Shown: one piece after another, positions 4,603 to 6,284 of the stretch
Numbering within the stretch: the first letter of the stretch is position 1
Layout: each line of letters begins with the position of its first letter
Assembly: GCA_017652715.1 (NCBI GenBank)
Contig: JAGCAL010000042.1
Location: forward strand, 1-6,284
Length of the DNA stretch: 6,284 nt
Reading direction: 5' to 3'
Origin: Candidatus Saccharimonadota bacterium
GTDB lineage: Bacteria; Patescibacteriota; Saccharimonadia; Saccharimonadales; Saccharimonadaceae
Notes under the pieces: generated by a model
Databases searched by the model: none
What the model saw: the letters and a program-made list of their open reading frames with translations, nothing else
What the model was told of the DNA's origin: nothing
Program-made: the position numbers and the translations under genes

Positions 4603-6284
4603 ATGAAACGTCATACAAAATCTATTATTTTATTGTTAAGCTTAACCCTCCTCAGTATTAGTGCTACGAAACTAACCTATGCACTTACTTTTTCTCAGGA
4701 TGTTGGTGTTTCTTTTACGTTTAACCCGAGCATTCAGGTAACTCTTTCCTCTTCAGACCTAATTATTTCTAACCTCGCTCCAGGCACTGCAAATGATAGT
4801 AATATTATTACCGTAAACGTATTAACTAATAACGCTACTGGCTATACACTTAACGCTACTGTAGGTAACGGTACAACCTTTACTAGTAGAGATTTAAAAC
4901 ATAACAATAGTAATATTACTAGCAAATTCACTTCCGTAGCCTTCGGTTCTAGTATCGCTTCTAATACAAGTTTAGAACCTAGCACCTGGGCCTATTCATA
5001 CTTAGACGAAAGTCTAAATAATGGTACTAATACTACTTGGACTAACTATAATGGTCTTCCATACTATAATGACGAAACTAATATCGCTACCTTAAAAGCT
5101 TCTAACGACCCAGTCTCCTCCGCAACTGGTGATGAAATCCAATTCAAAATCGCCGCTAAAGCTGCCAGTGACCAAGCCTCCGGAACCTATAACAACGTCA
5201 TTAACTTCACTGCCGTAGCGAACCCAGTCCCAACTCCAGCCCCTATTTCCTGTCCGTCCGGTTATATTTGCTATAGCGATAGTGGAGTTAATTCTCCTAC
5301 GACTATGGGCAACCAAAGTATCACAAGCTCGGATACTACTGCAAGTCTTTGGGCGTCCAACTTTCAGAATCCAGGTTACGGTTTCGCTGGTTGGTCTGAT
5401 AAATACGACTGGGTTCTAAATCAGAACGATGCCTATGGTAACGGCATCGGGGTCAATACTGGCTACCACATCTACGGACCCAATGCTACAATTAGCTTTA
5501 CCGCTGGACAATATTCTGGCTCTAATCCAGGCCTCGCCCTGTACGCTGTCTGGATTCCAAGCGCCGGTAATCTCCAAAGCTTTACTTGCCCAAATAACTC
5601 CACTATGCCTATAGGCACTGTTACAGCCTTAGCTGACCAACGTGATAATAACGTTTACGCTGTCGCTAAACTAAAAGATGGGAAATGTTGGATGGTAGAA
5701 AACTTAAGACTAAATAATACTGCGTCACATAACTCCGATGGGACTCTGGCTCAAGGTTACAATTCTAGCTTTATTGGTTTAGCTAACCCAGAGACTTCAC
5801 CTTTTGGCAGCAATAGTGCTAATAGTTTATACAGCACGAATGGCTCCACCGCTGCTCCAGCTATTACCGGAAACTATACCTTAGCTCGCTTCCCGCGCTA
5901 CAACGATAAAAACACAATTTACCCTGATACTAGCATGACTAGAACTAGCGGTAACATATACAGCTATGGCAACTGGTATACCTGGCCAGCCGCTATAGCG
6001 GATACTTCATACTACAATACAAATAACCAATCAATAACCACTACTTCCATTTGTCCTACTGGCTGGAGTTTACCAAGGGGCGGAGATAAATCAAACGAAG
6101 CCAATAATGACTTCTGGTCACTCATTGTAGACGGTATTAACGGAGGGATAAAACCAGCTAACTACGACAGTGACACGCGACCATACTATACAGGTGCCAT
6201 CGAAGGCGTAGAAGCTTCCAATTCTCTTAGAGGCTACCCTAACAACTTTATCTATTCCGGCTACTTCATCGATAATTCAACAAA
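4603..6284 (+). CDS. Secreted surface protein with beta domain, InlB-like repeat and FISUMP-like domain (3'-partial)
   Basis: The frame stays open for 560 codons to the window end, with no stop seen. Residues 1-27 are a signal peptide: a basic start (KRHTK), a Leu/Ile/Ser core and a likely cut after TYA. Residues 28-206 form a Ser/Thr/Asn-rich beta domain ending in GTYNNVINFTAVANP, a form I associate with Saccharibacteria surface proteins. A Pro-rich hinge follows (208-215). Residues 217-317 contain CPSGYICY, then GFAGWSDK to LALYAVW, resembling a degenerate InlB B-type repeat. From about 329 there is a FISUMP-like domain: VYAVAKLKDGKCWMVENLRL at 351-370 and CPTGWSLPRGG at 484-494. Five cysteines (217, 223, 329, 362, 484) may form disulfides outside the cell. 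No cell-wall sorting signal or C-terminal anchor is visible, as the C-terminus lies outside the window. Adhesion or contact with a host cell is a plausible role but is not shown by sequence. Confidence 0.85.
   Translation, partial: MKRHTKSIILLLSLTLLSISATKLTYALTFSQDVGVSFTFNPSIQVTLSSSDLIISNLAPGTANDSNIITVNVLTNNATGYTLNATVGNGTTFTSRDLKHNNSNITSKFTSVAFGSSIASNTSLEPSTWAYSYLDESLNNGTNTTWTNYNGLPYYNDETNIATLKASNDPVSSATGDEIQFKIAAKAASDQASGTYNNVINFTAVANPVPTPAPISCPSGYICYSDSGVNSPTTMGNQSITSSDTTASLWASNFQNPGYGFAGWSDKYDWVLNQNDAYGNGIGVNTGYHIYGPNATISFTAGQYSGSNPGLALYAVWIPSAGNLQSFTCPNNSTMPIGTVTALADQRDNNVYAVAKLKDGKCWMVENLRLNNTASHNSDGTLAQGYNSSFIGLANPETSPFGSNSANSLYSTNGSTAAPAITGNYTLARFPRYNDKNTIYPDTSMTRTSGNIYSYGNWYTWPAAIADTSYYNTNNQSITTTSICPTGWSLPRGGDKSNEANNDFWSLIVDGINGGIKPANYDSDTRPYYTGAIEGVEASNSLRGYPNNFIYSGYFIDNST

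Noticed and set aside
5092..5614. Open frames 5092-5316 (minus) and 5429-5614 (plus) within the surface-protein gene
   Set aside because: The main frame from 4603 is open throughout, has a signal peptide and recognisable domains, and accounts for this sequence.
1..6284. Alternative genetic code with TGA as glycine, as in Gracilibacteria
   Set aside because: No in-frame TGA was found in the coding regions and glycine is encoded by normal GGN codons.

Overview
The window looks like part of a Patescibacteria (CPR) chromosome, most likely Saccharibacteria (TM7). This rests on family resemblance, not on a marker gene. The surface protein at the right end has the signal peptide, N/T-rich beta domain, InlB-type repeat and FISUMP-like layout that I associate with Saccharibacteria. 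The penicillin-binding protein and the short YacL-like PIN-TRAM protein fit the same group. All stops in use are TAA or TAG and no gene is interrupted by TGA, so nothing suggests the recoded Gracilibacteria/Absconditabacteria code. No RNA gene, insertion sequence, CRISPR array or origin was seen.

Layout. (1) 1-1678, plus strand: the 3' part of a class A-type penicillin-binding protein. It holds the transpeptidase domain, an Ig-like domain and an Asn/Glu/Gly tail. Recognisable coding sequence runs upstream of the first ATG, but an in-frame TAA lies at 8-10. (2) 1662-1691: a hairpin between two convergent genes that contains both of their stop codons. (3) 1684-4470, minus strand: a tight three-gene cluster read as xfp-N, xfp-C, PIN-TRAM. 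The first two genes encode a phosphoketolase divided into two polypeptides, an 11-base overlap joining the genes, and most of the usual interdomain linker is missing. (4) 4471-4602: an AT-rich divergent promoter region. (5) 4603 to the window end, plus strand: a secreted multi-domain surface protein that is open to the last base.

How the genes may work together. The phosphoketolase would cleave xylulose-5-phosphate or fructose-6-phosphate to acetyl-phosphate plus a sugar phosphate, a short route to ATP in a reduced metabolism. The PIN-TRAM protein shares its transcription unit but has no obvious biochemical link to it. The two plus-strand genes serve the cell envelope: wall synthesis and probable surface contact.

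The most unusual signal is in the starts. Three of the four visible starts have a perfect TATAAT box ending 6-7 bases before an ATG and no Shine-Dalgarno sequence, which predicts leaderless mRNAs. The one gene inside the cluster that lacks its own promoter box has a strong Shine-Dalgarno sequence instead. The two divergent promoters also share the pattern CGTTTA-NNN-TATAAT.
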